A DNA stretch of 64,000 nucleotides, taken from positions 744,001 to 808,000 of the forward strand of contig JAUTXW010000204.1 of assembly GCA_030620095.1 (NCBI GenBank), in the 5' to 3' direction. The notes under the pieces are model-generated. The model worked only from the letters and a program-made list of their open reading frames with translations. It was not told the origin of the DNA and did not search any database. The position numbers and the translations under genes are program-made. This DNA comes from Kuschelorhynchus macadamiae. Its lineage: Eukaryota > Arthropoda > Insecta > Coleoptera > Curculionidae. This document shows, in pieces, positions 28,792 to 40,044 of the stretch. The first letter of the stretch is position 1, and every line of letters starts with the position of its first letter.

Positions 28792-30954
28792 ACGCGCGAG
28801 ACCCTAAAAATATTTAGGAGTTTTTACATAATTTAACCTACGAAAGTAGAATTCCAATAACTGCTGATTAGCAGTTCCGTATTTGCTCTGCTTACTACAG
28901 CTATTTTTTAACTCGAACCTCAGGAAAATTAGGGAGCAGGATATTTTTTGAAATTCTAACTTTTTGAGGGGTTTTTTAACAAGCCCAAGTTTACACTGTT
29001 AGACATTCTGCGATTGCAAAGAAGTTTCGCAAATATGTAAATGTAAAAAATTAAGAAAGGCTACTCTAAACAAAGACGCATTTAATGATTTTTTCGTAAG
29101 TACGACAGTCGATAGGAAAATAAATTTCATTTTTCTTCCACAAAAATCCCCTGTCATAAGCAAAATTGCGAATGCGTGCCGAGACCAAATTTATGATAAT
29201 TCCAAGAAAAATTATTATTATTAAACTTAGAATATATGGTAGCTGCTGAAAATTTCTCTTCGTGATCCATTTTCACACAATTTTGAAATTCTTATTCTTA
29301 TCTTACGTATACAAAACACGATTTAAAGAATAAGAAAAACCTAAAAATACTAAGCAAAAGTCGCCAACGTCCTATTTGCTCCAGATATGCCTATAATTTT
29401 TTACATTTTCATAATTGCTCTACCTGTAATGTTTTAGTAGATATCGACAAATAACTAGTTTTTTGCAACTTTTTTTCGTATTTTGTTGCACTTGCAGGGG
29501 GACTATCAACAAGTGAAAAAAAAGCATTCTTCTTAATATTTTTTTTTGTCATTGAATTGGTTTTGACAGGGTTGGATCTCCTTAGAACTGAAATCCTGGC
29601 TACGTGCCTGCAAAAGACATATTTATGTAATGGTTCATGTGGAAATATTTATTATTAGCAATAAGCTTAGTCATTAAAGAACAAGCATTTCCATGACAAA
29701 ATACAACCAATAACAGGATGAGTTCTTATTACTATTGTTACTAAAGATGAAGATAAAACTAAATTTTGTTACATGGACCCACTTTGTGTTTTGATGTCTA
29801 TACCAAGAGTATAATGCTTATTTAATACCTTTATCAGCTTATCACCGACTTATAATTTATCACTTTTTAATGCAACCTATTTTTTGAAATCGGGTTTGTT
29901 TTTCAAAACATTTTGATTTCACCCTTTTTCCAACACATTTTAGTTCTATTTACGCGAAGTTAGGTAAAAATTTGGGTCCACTACTTTTAAAAGTTTGCCA
30001 GGATCGCGGCAAGTAATATTATATAAAAATGCACCACCTTTACATGTATTGGATCTATTCATATTTACAGAAAATCAGCAATAAACATGGGCCAATATTA
30101 ATATGAATACAAAATTGGACTTCGTGTCCCTAAAAACCACAAAAACCGTATTATGAAAAACAATATCTTTACAGTATTTATCCCTCAATTTACCCCCTTT
30201 TTTCCCCACCATCCACCTTCCCCGCTATACATTTCACTTATTGACAATATAAATATTTTGTGCTAAGATGTTTAATATTTTTAACATTCGTTATAATATA
30301 TTATATTATTATTTATATTACCGAAATCACCTGATAAAAATAGATTCTCCCTAGTTGGGATAATGTACCTCAGGATGGTATTTATTTACTTTTTTGATTA
30401 CTTATTTTTCAAAACCAAATTTTTGGGCAATAAATTAAAGCATTTCAAATTCATTAAAGAAAATCTATAGTAAATGAAAAATTGAAAAGTAACTCTATTG
30501 CGCTATTTTCATTTTTTGTATATGCTTGCTATATGAGAACTCCGACACTACCCTAAATATTCCTTGAAAATTTCATTCAAAATGCAAACCATCCTGGAAT
30601 AATTAATGACAATATGAAATAGTGGGTCTTACAGCTTACTCAATTAAAATTTAGTACCTATGCTTTACTAAATAGTATATGTATGGTGTTTATTAACCCC
30701 TCAAAAAAGGTGGTTTGATAAATTTTAGAGGAATATTTGCGACTTTTCATAAATGTATAAATTAGCAAAACGCTGTACTCCGTTTATCATCGGTGTCTTC
30801 GACTTTATAGACAAGTTGAAGTTATAAAAAATTAATTTAAGCCCAACGGAAATGTGCAATACAAAAACAATACTTCATTTGCAAATATAAGAACGCTATT
30901 GGACGGTGATTTTACCCTTCAACTACAGCACTGGTATGACATAACCTTACTTAC
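28792..30954. other. Stretch without a recognised gene
   Basis: AT-rich; possibly in part a non-autonomous element ending near 29607. No ORF of note. Confidence 0.35.
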
Positions 30955-31019
30955 CTTCTAAAACAAACTTCTGGGTTTAAATCGTTTCTTTTTCTGTAAA
31001 TAAAGCAAGTTCGCACCAT
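30955..31019 (-). pseudogene. THAP-like zinc finger, first exon (probably decayed)
   Basis: From the ATG at 31019 (minus) the peptide begins Met-Val-Arg-Thr-Cys-Phe-Ile-Tyr-Arg-Lys-Arg and continues Asp-Leu-Asn-Pro-Glu-Val-Cys-Phe-Arg. This matches the start of THAP DNA-binding domains (Cys-x-x-Cys, then an Asn-Pro-Glu-Val-x-Phe-His run). The exon ends in a consensus donor GTAAGT at 30954. The second zinc cysteine is Tyr and the usual Phe-His is Phe-Arg, so zinc binding is probably lost. THAP domains occur in host regulators and in P-element-type transposases. The continuation exon was not found. Confidence 0.45.
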
Positions 31020-31665
31020 TTTCTTAAAGTTTTTTAAACAGATTCTTGAAAATAGCCACACAAAACACTTGGATTTCCGAAAAACACTTATTTTACCAAC
31101 TAGGACAATTACAACGCCACGCATCAAATAGGTCGAAACCATGAATGACTACGACTGTCTTCGGCGTCTTCCGAATGATCCCGAAAGAAATCTGTAGTAT
31201 ACTCGAAAAAGGTAGAATTCCGACGTTGCCGATTATTCTGGGCTTTATTTCTTGAAATAAGGAATAATAATTACAGAAGATTTAAATTACATTTAAAACA
31301 GATTCGGTTTGAGTTATTTATAATAAGCTATTTAATTATCAGTTTTAAAATATTCTATATCGAAATTTATACTGGGAATTTCTGGAATTCCTTGTTTATT
31401 TAGGTAATAGTATAAAGGATGATATCCGTTATAATCTGGCCACAGTAACGGTTTGGCAATCCAGGGTTAATGTTGGATTCCTCCAAAATGTAAACAACTG
31501 GGTCTATGTTATTTCCATGTCGTTGGAGAATACCATTTCTACCCACTATAATTCATACGAAAAGCTATTGCAAGAAAAAACACTCTATAAGAAATAAGAA
31601 AAAGACGAAACAAGGAAATGAAAAAAAGGATCTTAATATATTATTTCATTTTCAAGAAAATCTGT
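31020..31665. other. Stretch without a firm gene
   Basis: Some minus-strand frames around 31380-31500 look protein-like but have stops and no recognised family. Confidence 0.3.
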
Positions 31666-31669
31666 CATA

Positions 31670-32300
31670 GATATAAGGTATGGACCACGAAACAAGAGAG
31701 TTAGTTATGGAGCAGTTCAGAGAACTTTAAAACAAAACGGATACCACGATTTTAAAATTAGGCCAGCTCAACAATTAAATTACGAACAAAAAAGGAGACA
31801 TGAATTTGTGCAAATTATAAGAGCAGGCCTTAATCAAAATCCAGATTATTTCAATAACTTTTAATAGACCGATAAGCCGGTATTGGTTATCGGAAAGAAG
31901 AAAGGATTTGCCATATTGTCCTTGACAAGCAATTGGCTCCTCAGTACAATCTGGTGCGGCATTTTGAAGTATAAGCTGTTAGGTCCGGTTTTTTTCCGTG
32001 GTAACTTACATGGGTTAAGATATCTGAAACTTTTAGAAAATCAAATTGAGCACCTTATCGAACTACCACTTCAAACTCCGCAAAATATAATTTGTCAACA
32101 AGACGGGGAACCTCCCCATATATTGCGGCTGTAAGAGATATTGTTCAAAATAATTATCAAGTGAGGATATAGAGATATGGAATAATCAGCTGACCCACGA
32201 ACGTCCCACTTCTAATATCTTTCTTTGTGGCTATTTAAAAGATATAGAAAACAATAAAATGTTTTTGTTACTTCGCAACCGCATGTCCAGGAAAATAAAT
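31670..32300 (+). pseudogene. mariner-type transposase (degenerate, catalytic part)
   Basis: The plus strand reads Ser-Tyr-Gly-Ala-Val-Gln-Arg-Thr-Leu-Lys, then Tyr-Glu-Gln-Lys-Arg-Arg-His-Glu-Phe and Asn-Pro-Asp-Tyr-Phe-Asn-Asn-Phe, then two stops where the first catalytic block (Phe-Thr-Asp-Glu) is expected. From 31883 it continues with Ile-Trp-Cys-Gly-Ile-Leu, a Gly-Pro-Val-Phe-Phe-Arg-Gly-Asn-Leu block and Cys-Gln-Gln-Asp-Gly-Glu-Pro-Pro-His, the second catalytic Asp. The third catalytic residue is not readable. No terminal inverted repeats were assigned. Confidence 0.7.
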
Positions 32301-32632
32301 CGTACATATTTTTACAAAAATAACGATTTACTTCTTTGTCTTTGGCTTTACATGTTTGATGAATTTTAAATTTCGGCAAAGGTCGACTACTGGTCTTAAA
32401 TTCGAGTCATTTCTCAAAGTTCATCTCGCCAAAATAATTCAAAAGTTTTAATATTCTAAAACACTGTGGCTACTTTTCTTTAAAACATTAATTTAAACTA
32501 GAAAATCAACAAATGAAATGTAAAGTCATAAAAATAGAATTTATAATCTAAAATGATTGCGTATAATCAATCTATGACTCGAGATCCACATTAAACGTAT
32601 CAACTAACAAAAATATTTAGGTTTCCTCGGCG

Positions 32633-32670
32633 CACAGTGGTCAATAATTCGTTCGTAGGATACCATAACT
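32633..32670 (+). repeat. Transib left terminal inverted repeat, RSS-like
   Basis: CACAGTG (consensus V(D)J heptamer sequence), 22 bases, then ACCATAACT, which matches six of nine positions of the nonamer ACAAAAACC. The same spacing occurs at the right end. Confidence 0.85.
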
Positions 32671-32976
32671 TTTGATATCGAACATTCTTTAATATTTTTA
32701 ATTCTATAACATGTAGCATATTAATTTGATGTATACATTATGTGAATAAACCAAAACTAAAACCTCGCACTCATTCTGTTTGTCAAAGTAATGATAAAGG
32801 AATACCAAATTGATAAAAAAGTAAAAGAACATTATTTACTCATATATGTTGAACATGATTATATTTTTAAGCCTTAGAATGTGATCATATAATTTTTTAA
32901 CAATACAGGATACTAACTACCTAAAGTATACATAAATAAGAATATGCAGAAGAGTTTTGTACTTAATATTAATATA

Positions 32977-33615
32977 CAGTACGAAAAAAAAGTCTGGACT
33001 ACCGTTAATATTTTCTTGTTTTTAAGATTTTATAAAAAAAAAGCCGAAATAGGTATACTGATTATATCGTGCATATTTTTGATATTTTTACATGGAAACA
33101 ATCGTTTAGACAACAGTAGATTATGTTTTTATTGAAACTTAAAAAGTTGTATGTTTTGCATTTTTAATAATTTAGGTAAATTTCAATAAAAACGTAATCT
33201 GCAATACGATATTAGAGTTTATACTCTAAACGATCGTTTTCATGTAAATAACCATTGACAACTTAGGAAAAATTAATAATTTTGTTGTAATTGGCTGCTT
33301 CATTTATCTACACATAAATAAAAGTTTAGGTAGTGGCCATTTTTAATGGAATTGACAGATTGTCACTAAAATTTGGGAATTTTAGGATCATGCTTAGCTT
33401 AAAAAGACTTTTTGAAAGAGGGGTCACAAAACCAACATTACAATTAAAAAAAATATATCGATTACGTCATATATTTGACAGCTGTCATTAAAAAAACAAA
33501 TGAATGTCACCAAAATGTGCGCGACATAAAAAATCAGTATACCAATTTCAGCATTTTTTATAAAATCCAAAAACAAGAAGATATTAAAGATAGGCCAGAC
33601 TTTTTTTCCGCACTG
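32977..33615. mobile_element. Tc1-type fold-back MITE nested in the Transib 3' region
   Basis: The left end reads CAGTACGAAAAAAAAGTCTG after TA; the right end on the minus strand reads CAGTGCGGAAAAAAAGTCTG after TA. The outer arms (32977-about 33075 and about 33517-33615) are inverted copies. A second inverted pair, 33082-33142 against 33180-33250, follows inside, so the right arm carries about 260 extra bases (33256-33515). No ORF. It lies between the Transib 3' end and the transposase stop, so it leaves the coding region intact. Confidence 0.8.
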
Positions 33616-33704
33616 TATATTTATAATATAATAATATACGTATTATATATTTAATATAATAATAATTAATTTTAATAATATTTCTTGAACAATAATAAAC
33701 AAAA

Positions 33705-35975
33705 TTACACAGTTTTAATTTTTAATAATGAAAGAACATCTTTGGGTAGTGTAGATAACTTACGCTTTGGAAGCGGTCTTAATGTACTTATGAGAGGATC
33801 CGATGATATTAACAAAACATGAATCAAATCTTCATTGGTTTTTAGTCTTGAAATCTTGCGAGTATTGTGTTTTCGAAAAGTTCGGTACTCTTTATGTCTG
33901 GCCTCTAGAGCCTCCTCACTTAATTGGCCAATTGGGCATAGAATTGAGTCAATCACATCCGCACCATGTATTAGTATTTTATGTACCGAGGCGGGCATCG
34001 GATACCAGTCATATAAAGAAACATATACTTTCGCGGTATCTAGAGTATACGCTTTAAATTTTTCAACATCTATGTCATAACCGGAACATATTGTGTCAAG
34101 TATTATTGAAAAACGTTTAATCAGGTCTTCATCAACCCCTGTTATCTGAGAAGTTTTAACAGGATTCGAAAAAAAACGTCTTGACGTGTTTCCGTCGTTA
34201 GAAGTGCCTTTACCTTGCTTAACCACATCTATTAGCATTCCCGTTTCAGCTTTAAATCTCTGAATAATAGCTCTTTTGCGTCCATCTATGGATCCCTTTG
34301 GCGCCCTCCATTGCTTGATATGTAACCTATATGCTATATGAAGCAAGCACTCCATAAATCGAATGCGAGCATGCAATGTGGAAAGCCCAAAATTAAAAAA
34401 TTCTGTTTTACAGGGACGTTGTAGAACTTCTTCCAAGCTATTCATATTTTTTGGTGAAACACCGCAAATATAGCACACTTGCGAGCATCGATTATGCGCT
34501 AAAACATTACACACCTTGCCATCGAGCATCGTTTTGTGAAGAACGTGCATAATTTGAATGGTTTTTTCTCCATTTATTTTTATCCTAGTTGGCTGTAGTT
34601 CTTTCTCCTGCTTTTCAATAGAGCCTATTTCTTCCACTGGTTTTTCTTCAGTTTCTTTACAAAACGTAAACCTTATGGGTCTACAAAAACGAGTAGAACT
34701 AGGTCTAGGATTATTCCAAACTATTATTCGGTTTCCAGATGATTCATATTGCAACTGAAGTGGTACTAAAGAGGACTGAAGGATGTCAGAATCGTTATTG
34801 GATGAGTCAGCAAACTTCTGGCTATAAAGAGAGTGTCCAGAACTTCCATCTGTTCCCCATTTATGTATCATTTTAAACGAACCATTGGCGTTGTTTTTTA
34901 GTACTTGTAATATAACATTTCTTTGAACCTCCGCTAATCGTCTACTGGTAAGGTCTAGCAAAACTTGTAAATCAATATTAACTGCATTTTCCGTGATATT
35001 TATGTTTTCTTGTGGATAGCATCGTTGTTTTGCTTCCATAACTCTAAAATAGGGTGGATAAAGTTTGATTCCTTTTGACATTGCACCTTGTCGAAGAAAA
35101 ACATACTGTGATTTTGTCAACTTGCAGCTGGTAATAAGTGCTAAAGCTTCTTCGGACGAATATAAATAACATTGACGTTTTAAACGATCTGGAGCACTTT
35201 TATTAGGATTGCACGCTTTTTTAATTAATTTCACAGATTTATTAGTTTTTTGTGTCACGTTTTTTATCACAACGGCAATATTTCGCTTTCCTTTAGATAT
35301 GTATGCCGCTTGTGTCGCAAAAGCAAGTTCTTCAGGTGAATGTTTTTCTAATAGTGGTTGAATTCTTCTACGTTTCGCTCTTGACGAAGACTCCAAAAAA
35401 GGCTTGGGCGGACGTCCAGTTTTTGAGATGTGTAGAGGTGTACTCGTTTCTTGGCATATTTCTGTATATTTAGAAATGTCAAATAATGCATCTAACCATT
35501 TACGTTGCTTGGCAACAAAACTGGATTCTTGGCTTTTACAGTTCCTCCAACGTTTCAGAAGATTGCATAAAAATATTTTTATATCGGACAAAATTAGATC
35601 ATCTTTGTATACTAGTCCCCGATTAATAATTTCATCTTTTAAATAGTCTTTTAAACGGTTTATATTACCTTTTGATGCTCCGTGCCTTAGCAAGTTTTCG
35701 GAACGCAGTAGTTTAAACAGGATCATTCGTGTGAGGCAAGGGGCAATATCTACAAAAAAATTAAAAAATCGCTTTAAGAGACAAAAGTAAACGATGTAAT
35801 ATAAAGGAAACTTTAGGAAAAATATTGAACTAAAACACTGAAGAGAAAAAATCATGATACAACGTGAAACTTTTTTTTAATATGAACAATAAAATAAAAA
35901 ATTGTTGCATATGCATCATGATAATTTTTAAAGTATTTAAAAAATAACGGACTTACTTTCATCAGCATATTCCAT
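33705..35975 (-). CDS. Transib/RAG1-like transposase, two exons, open
   Basis: DDE transposase of the superfamily that gave rise to RAG1; it should act in the nucleus on the CACAGTG ends. Coding exons on the minus strand are 35975-35957 (ATG, 19 bases) and 35749-33705. The 207-bp intron begins GTAAGT and ends TTTGTAG. Joined coding length is 2064 bases, 687 residues, no stop. The open frame running up to 35855 is intron read-through. Visible: Trp-Gly-Thr-Asp-Gly-Ser-Ser-Gly-His with the likely first Asp (residue 307); Leu-Asp-Gly-Lys-Val with the second (416); Cys-Tyr-Ile-Cys (432, 435) and His 466, 477, probably zinc-binding; Asn-Asp-Gly-Asn-Thr (526-530); and Glu-x-Arg-His-Lys-Glu-Tyr-Arg-Thr-Phe-Arg-Lys, whose Glu622 aligns with RAG1 Glu962. 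A basic stretch (about 117-135) may bind DNA or be a nuclear signal. No RAG2-like partner is seen. Alignment to RAG1 is from memory. Confidence 0.9.
35750..35956 (-). other. Intron of the Transib transposase gene
   Basis: 207 bp with a consensus donor GTAAGT and acceptor TTTTTTTGTAG. Splicing joins the split codon A|AT and gives Met-Glu-Tyr-Ala-Asp-Glu-Asn-Ile-Ala-Pro. Confidence 0.8.
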
Positions 35976-36218
35976 GTTAAAAATACTCTACTTTCGTCTG
36001 GCACACACAGTTATTGCACAACAACAAACATACATCACATAATACATAAATAAAATGGCCGCTACCGCTGCGAAAAAAACAAAACATCAGGCTAAGCCGC
36101 CTTAGATCTTTGTTGTCAAGCACATTATAAAGGTCAGTTTTGGCTTACGCGCAGCTATAGGGTTTGGTTTTTATCAGTATTATTATTAGAAATCGAAAAA
36201 AAATATTTTCATTTCCTT

Positions 36219-36256
36219 AGTTATGGTATTCTAATAATTAATAATTATCCACTGTG
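36219..36256 (-). repeat. Transib right terminal inverted repeat, RSS-like
   Basis: On the minus strand: CACAGTG, 22 bases, ACCATAACT. It lies upstream of the transposase start. A second, orphan copy made by tandem duplication is at 37109-37146. Confidence 0.85.
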
Positions 36257-36294
36257 CGGCGCGGCTGTTGACCCAAACTTTGCCAACGTATATT

Positions 36295-36948
36295 CAGTGG
36301 CGGCTATTCAGGCGAAGTAGGTGAAGTGCTATTTCACCAGGAAAAATAAACAAGCAAACATCTGACTATATTTATTATATATTTCTAATTTTACCTAACT
36401 GGTAAAAAATAAACTGTACATCTCGAATAAATATATTACTTGACCATTGGCGGCATGTCTTTTTAAAACTTTCAATCGAACTTTATTATAACAACTATAA
36501 CAGTGGCGCAAACCGCTTTAACTTTGCTGGAGGTGCTATGTTTAGTTTACGATTTTCCTACTATGTTGCCATGACAACGCATACTCGATGACGTCGAGCC
36601 CAGCGCCATACAACGCTATTGCAGGCGCAGTACACTACACCCACGTGTTGTTCAGTTTGCGGTGGTTGTTTACTTTTATTTTCGCGGATTTTGCTGCAAC
36701 CGGTGAGTTCCTTTGCAGTTGACTTGACCGTTTTGTGTTATATTTATTTATGGGTTTGGTACAACTTCAAATTCGAAGTTAGTAAATGTGATTGTTCAAG
36801 ATTGGAATAAATTAAAAGACGTCTTTGAATTTATTACAAACTGTGACAATTCTGATGAAAAATCCATCCGCCTTGCGAAAGGATTTTTAGGTGATATGAA
36901 CGATTTTGAATTCACGTTTCTGGCATTAGTGTTTAACGACATTTTCTC
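36295..36948 (+). mobile_element. hAT element 5' end, duplicated stub
   Basis: It starts CAGTGGCGGCTATTCAGG after CGTATATT and is identical, but for a few bases, to the start of the hAT element at 37185. It ends inside the hAT coding frame at the duplication junction, so the transposase here is only a stub of about 50 residues. Confidence 0.9.
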
Positions 36949-38170
36949 TAGCTACCGCTGCGAAAAAAACAAAACATTAGGCTAAGCCGCCTTAGATCTT
37001 TGTTGTCAAGCACATTATAAAGGTCAGTTTTGGCTTACGCGCAGCTATAGGGTTTGGTTTTTATCAGTATTATTATTAGAAATCGAAAAAAAATATTTTC
37101 ATTTCCTTAGTTATGGTATTCTAATAATTAATAATTATCCACTGTGCGGCGCGGCTGTTGACCCAAACTTTGCCAACGTATATTCAGTGGCGGCTATTCA
37201 GGCGAAGTAGGTGAAGTGCTATTTCACCAGGAAAAATAAACAAGCAAACATCTGACTATATTTATTATATATTTCTAATTTTACCTAACTGGTAAAAAAT
37301 AAACTGTACATCTCGAATAAATATATTACTTGACCATTGGCGGCATGTCTTTTTAAAACTTTCAATCGAACTTTATTATAACAACTATAACAGTGGCGCA
37401 AACCGCTTTAACTTTGCTGGAGGTGCTATGTTTAGTTTACGATTTTCCTACTATGTTGCCATGACAACGCATACTCGATGACGTCGAGCCCAGCGCCATA
37501 CAACGCTATTGCAGGAGCAGTACAGTACACCCACGTGTTGTTCAGTTTGCGGTGGTTGTTTACTTTTATTTTCGCGGATTTTGCTGCAACCGGTGAGTTC
37601 CTTTGCAGTTGACTTGACCGTTTTGTGTTATATTTATTTATGGGTTTGTTACAACTTCAAATTCGAAGTTAGTAAATGTGATTGTTCAAGATTGGAATAA
37701 ATTAAAAGACGTCTTTGAATTTATTACAAACTGTGACAATTCTGATGAAAAATCCATCCGCCTTGCGAAAGGATTTTTAGGTGATATGAACGATTTTGAA
37801 TTCACGTTTCTGGCATTAGTGTTTAACGACATTTTCTCAATCACGGACATACTATTTGACGTTCTTCAAAAAAAATCGCTTGACATTAATTTTTGCATAT
37901 CCAATATAAAACGCTGTTGTGAGGCGCTCTGTAAAAAAAGAATTGAACATTTTTTTAATATCAAGTTTGATAAAGCAAATTCTGTTACAGAAATAAATAA
38001 TCACAAACGTGAGCTTGCTAAGCTTTCACCTGAAGAAATTAGGGCTAAGTATAGAACCCTTTTTTATGAAATAATGGACCATATTTTAACGGAAATGACA
38101 CTAAGATTTCAAGACTGTGAAAAACTTACATTTTCATGTTTGGCAGGTTCTTCTAAATTTTCCGAATATA

Positions 38171-40044
38171 CACTACGCATCAAAATTAACGCACCACTAT
38201 AAATCGCACAGCATTTCAATGTGGATTTTCTTGCGAACCGCTAAACGGATTTTGATGATTTTTTTTTAATGTAGATTTGTTTATCGCTAAAAACGCCGCG
38301 ATGTGAGTTTTTATTAAAATTTTAGTTTTGAGCATATACAGAAGCCAACAATGAGAGTTATTTTTCTCCAGAATATTTGAAACACCCTGTGGATCGTTTC
38401 AGCCGTAACAACGCTTGATACAAATTATAGCCCCATGTTTTCCTAACAATTTGGTTTTTGTTTCATGTCACTATATTTATTTTTAAATGAAATGCAGAGC
38501 AAAAGATTAAAGCGCACTAGTTTATTTTAACAATTCAACGTCTTAAAATAGGGTAGGCCATGAAATGAACAAGTTTGACAAACTGTCATGTTTGTTTATT
38601 ATGTGTTAATTTTATCTTTGAAAAGTGATAAAATTTTGGCTATGGAGCGTCAAACAAGGAATTTGTCTCGTGACGAATGCGTAGCAGCAATTAGAAAAGA
38701 AGGATTAAGCTACCGTGCTATAGCTGGGAGACTGGGAGTTTCTCATTCATCAACATCGCGCGTTGTCCACCTTTTTGAGTAAACTAACGATCATAACCGA
38801 CGCCATGGGCAAGGAAGGCACCGAGGAAAAACAGTAAACCAGGATCGTTTCATTCGGTTACGTGCTTTGAGAAAACGTTTTGTAACAGCAAGACATCTTC
38901 AGGTACAACTTAACGCTACACATAACGTCCAAGTAAGTGTGTCCACTGTAAGAAGACTGCAGAACAGAATTTAAGATTCCGAATTTCAGCAAGAGGGCCG
39001 AGGTTAAACGCAAACCATCATTGAACGAGACTGCAATTCGCCAGACAGCATGTAAACTGGAATCTTGAGGTTTGGGAGCGAGTCTTGTTCACGGACGAGT
39101 CCAGGTTTTGTTTGTACAGCTCCGACCGACGCGTACGAGTACTACGCAGGCCAAATGAGCGGTATTCACAGTGTTACATTCGTCAAACCACGCTATTTAA
39201 TGGAGGTTCTGTAATGGTTTGGGGACTGACTGCCCGAACAGAACTTATTTCTTTACGTGGTGGTCCATTGAACAGTGAACAGTACATTACTGACATCCTA
39301 TCCGAACATATTGTTCCTTTGGCTCCTTACATAGGCCAACATTTCTTGTTAATGCACGACAATGCAAGACCCCACGTCGCTCGTATAGTGCAAGAATATT
39401 TACATGAGATGGGTATTGAGACTCTTTACTGGCCTGCAATTAGTCAACCCTATTGAACATTTGTGGGACATTATAGACAGACAACTTAGAAACCATCAAC
39501 CCTTACCAGCCTCTCTTGACGACATTCAAAATTTTGTCACAAATTTATGGAACGACATTGATGCCTTGTGTCTAGTATGAGTCGTCGATGTGAAGCCGTT
39601 ATTCAGAGTAGAGGCGGAAACACGCGATATTGATATTCTCAATTTTTTTCTAATTTTGTCCTTGCCAGCAATATTGTTAAAATAAACTAATGCGCTTTAA
39701 TCTTTTACTCTGTATTTCATTTAAAAACGGAGATATTGACATGAAACCAAAACCAAATTGTTAAGAAAACATGGGGCTATAATTTGCATCAAGCGTATAC
39801 CCGCTGTTACGGCTGAAACGATCCACAGAGTTTTTCAAATATTCTGAAGAAAAATTACTCTCATTGTTGGCCCCTGTATATGCTTAATACTAAAATTTTA
39901 ATAAAAACTCACATCGCTGCGTTTTTAGCGATAAACAAATCTACATTTAAAAAAAAACATCAAAATCCGTTCAGCGGTTCGCAAGAAAATCCACATTGAA
40001 ATGCTGTGCAATTTATAGTGGTGCGTTAATTTTGATGCGTAGTG
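38171..40044 (+). mobile_element. Tc1 element, 1.87 kb, very long inverted repeats
   Basis: The element starts CACTACGCATCAAAATTAAC and ends with its inverse at 40044, flanked by TA at 38169-38170 and 40045-40046. The arms match as inverted copies for about 360 bp (38171-about 38530 and about 39676-40044). A plus-strand transposase fills the middle. It lies inside the hAT coding frame. Confidence 0.9.
38642..39580 (+). pseudogene. Tc1 transposase, DD34E type (frameshifted)
   Basis: From the ATG at 38642: a helix-turn-helix with Leu-Ser-Tyr-Arg-Ala-Ile-Ala-Gly-Arg-Leu-Gly-Val-Ser, then after a stop at 38780 an Arg-Gly-Lys-Thr / Leu-Arg-Ala-Leu-Arg-Lys segment, then the catalytic domain (39085-39456) with Leu-Phe-Thr-Asp-Glu-Ser-Arg-Phe (first Asp), Val-Met-Val-Trp-Gly, and Met-His-Asp-Asn-Ala-Arg-Pro-His (second Asp). 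After a frameshift near 39445, Asn/Pro-Ile-Glu-His-Leu-Trp supplies the catalytic Glu. All three catalytic residues are still readable, but the stop at 38780, further breaks near 38970 and the late frameshift prevent a full protein. Tc1 proteins cut out and paste the element at TA. Confidence 0.85.

Larger units (their letters stand above)
32633..36256 (-). mobile_element. Complete Transib (RAG1-superfamily) transposon
   Basis: Left end CACAGTGG at 32633 and right end CCACTGTG finishing at 36256 are inverted. Both read CACAGTGG, 21 less conserved bases, then ATACCATAACT. The element is flanked by a perfect 5-bp duplication CGGCG (32628-32632 and 36257-36261), matching the CGNCG-type duplications known for Transib. 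It carries a transposase gene on the minus strand with an open frame. Length is 3624 bp, of which 639 bp is a nested MITE. Part of the right end is repeated at 36951-37146 by a later tandem duplication. Confidence 0.92.
36061..37838. repeat. Tandem duplication, 888-bp unit, two copies
   Basis: 36061-36948 is repeated at 36951-37838 (offset 890) with TA as a 2-base filler at the junction. I see only about four differences, for example CATCAGG/CATTAGG and GGCGCAGTACAC/GGAGCAGTACAG. Each copy contains the Transib right end with its CGGCG, the CGTATATT target site and the first 654 bp of the hAT element. The high identity points to a recent event. Confidence 0.95.

Noticed and set aside
31380..31500. 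Minus-strand protein-like stretch rich in Tyr, Pro and Trp
   Set aside because: Contains stops and no recognised family; could be chance.
33803..34758. Plus-strand ORFs within the Transib gene
   Set aside because: Antisense shadows of the transposase.
35750..35855. N-terminal 36 residues of the long 716-codon frame as part of the Transib protein
   Set aside because: They are hydrophobic, lie inside a clear GT-AG intron, and the upstream mini-exon gives an in-frame start.
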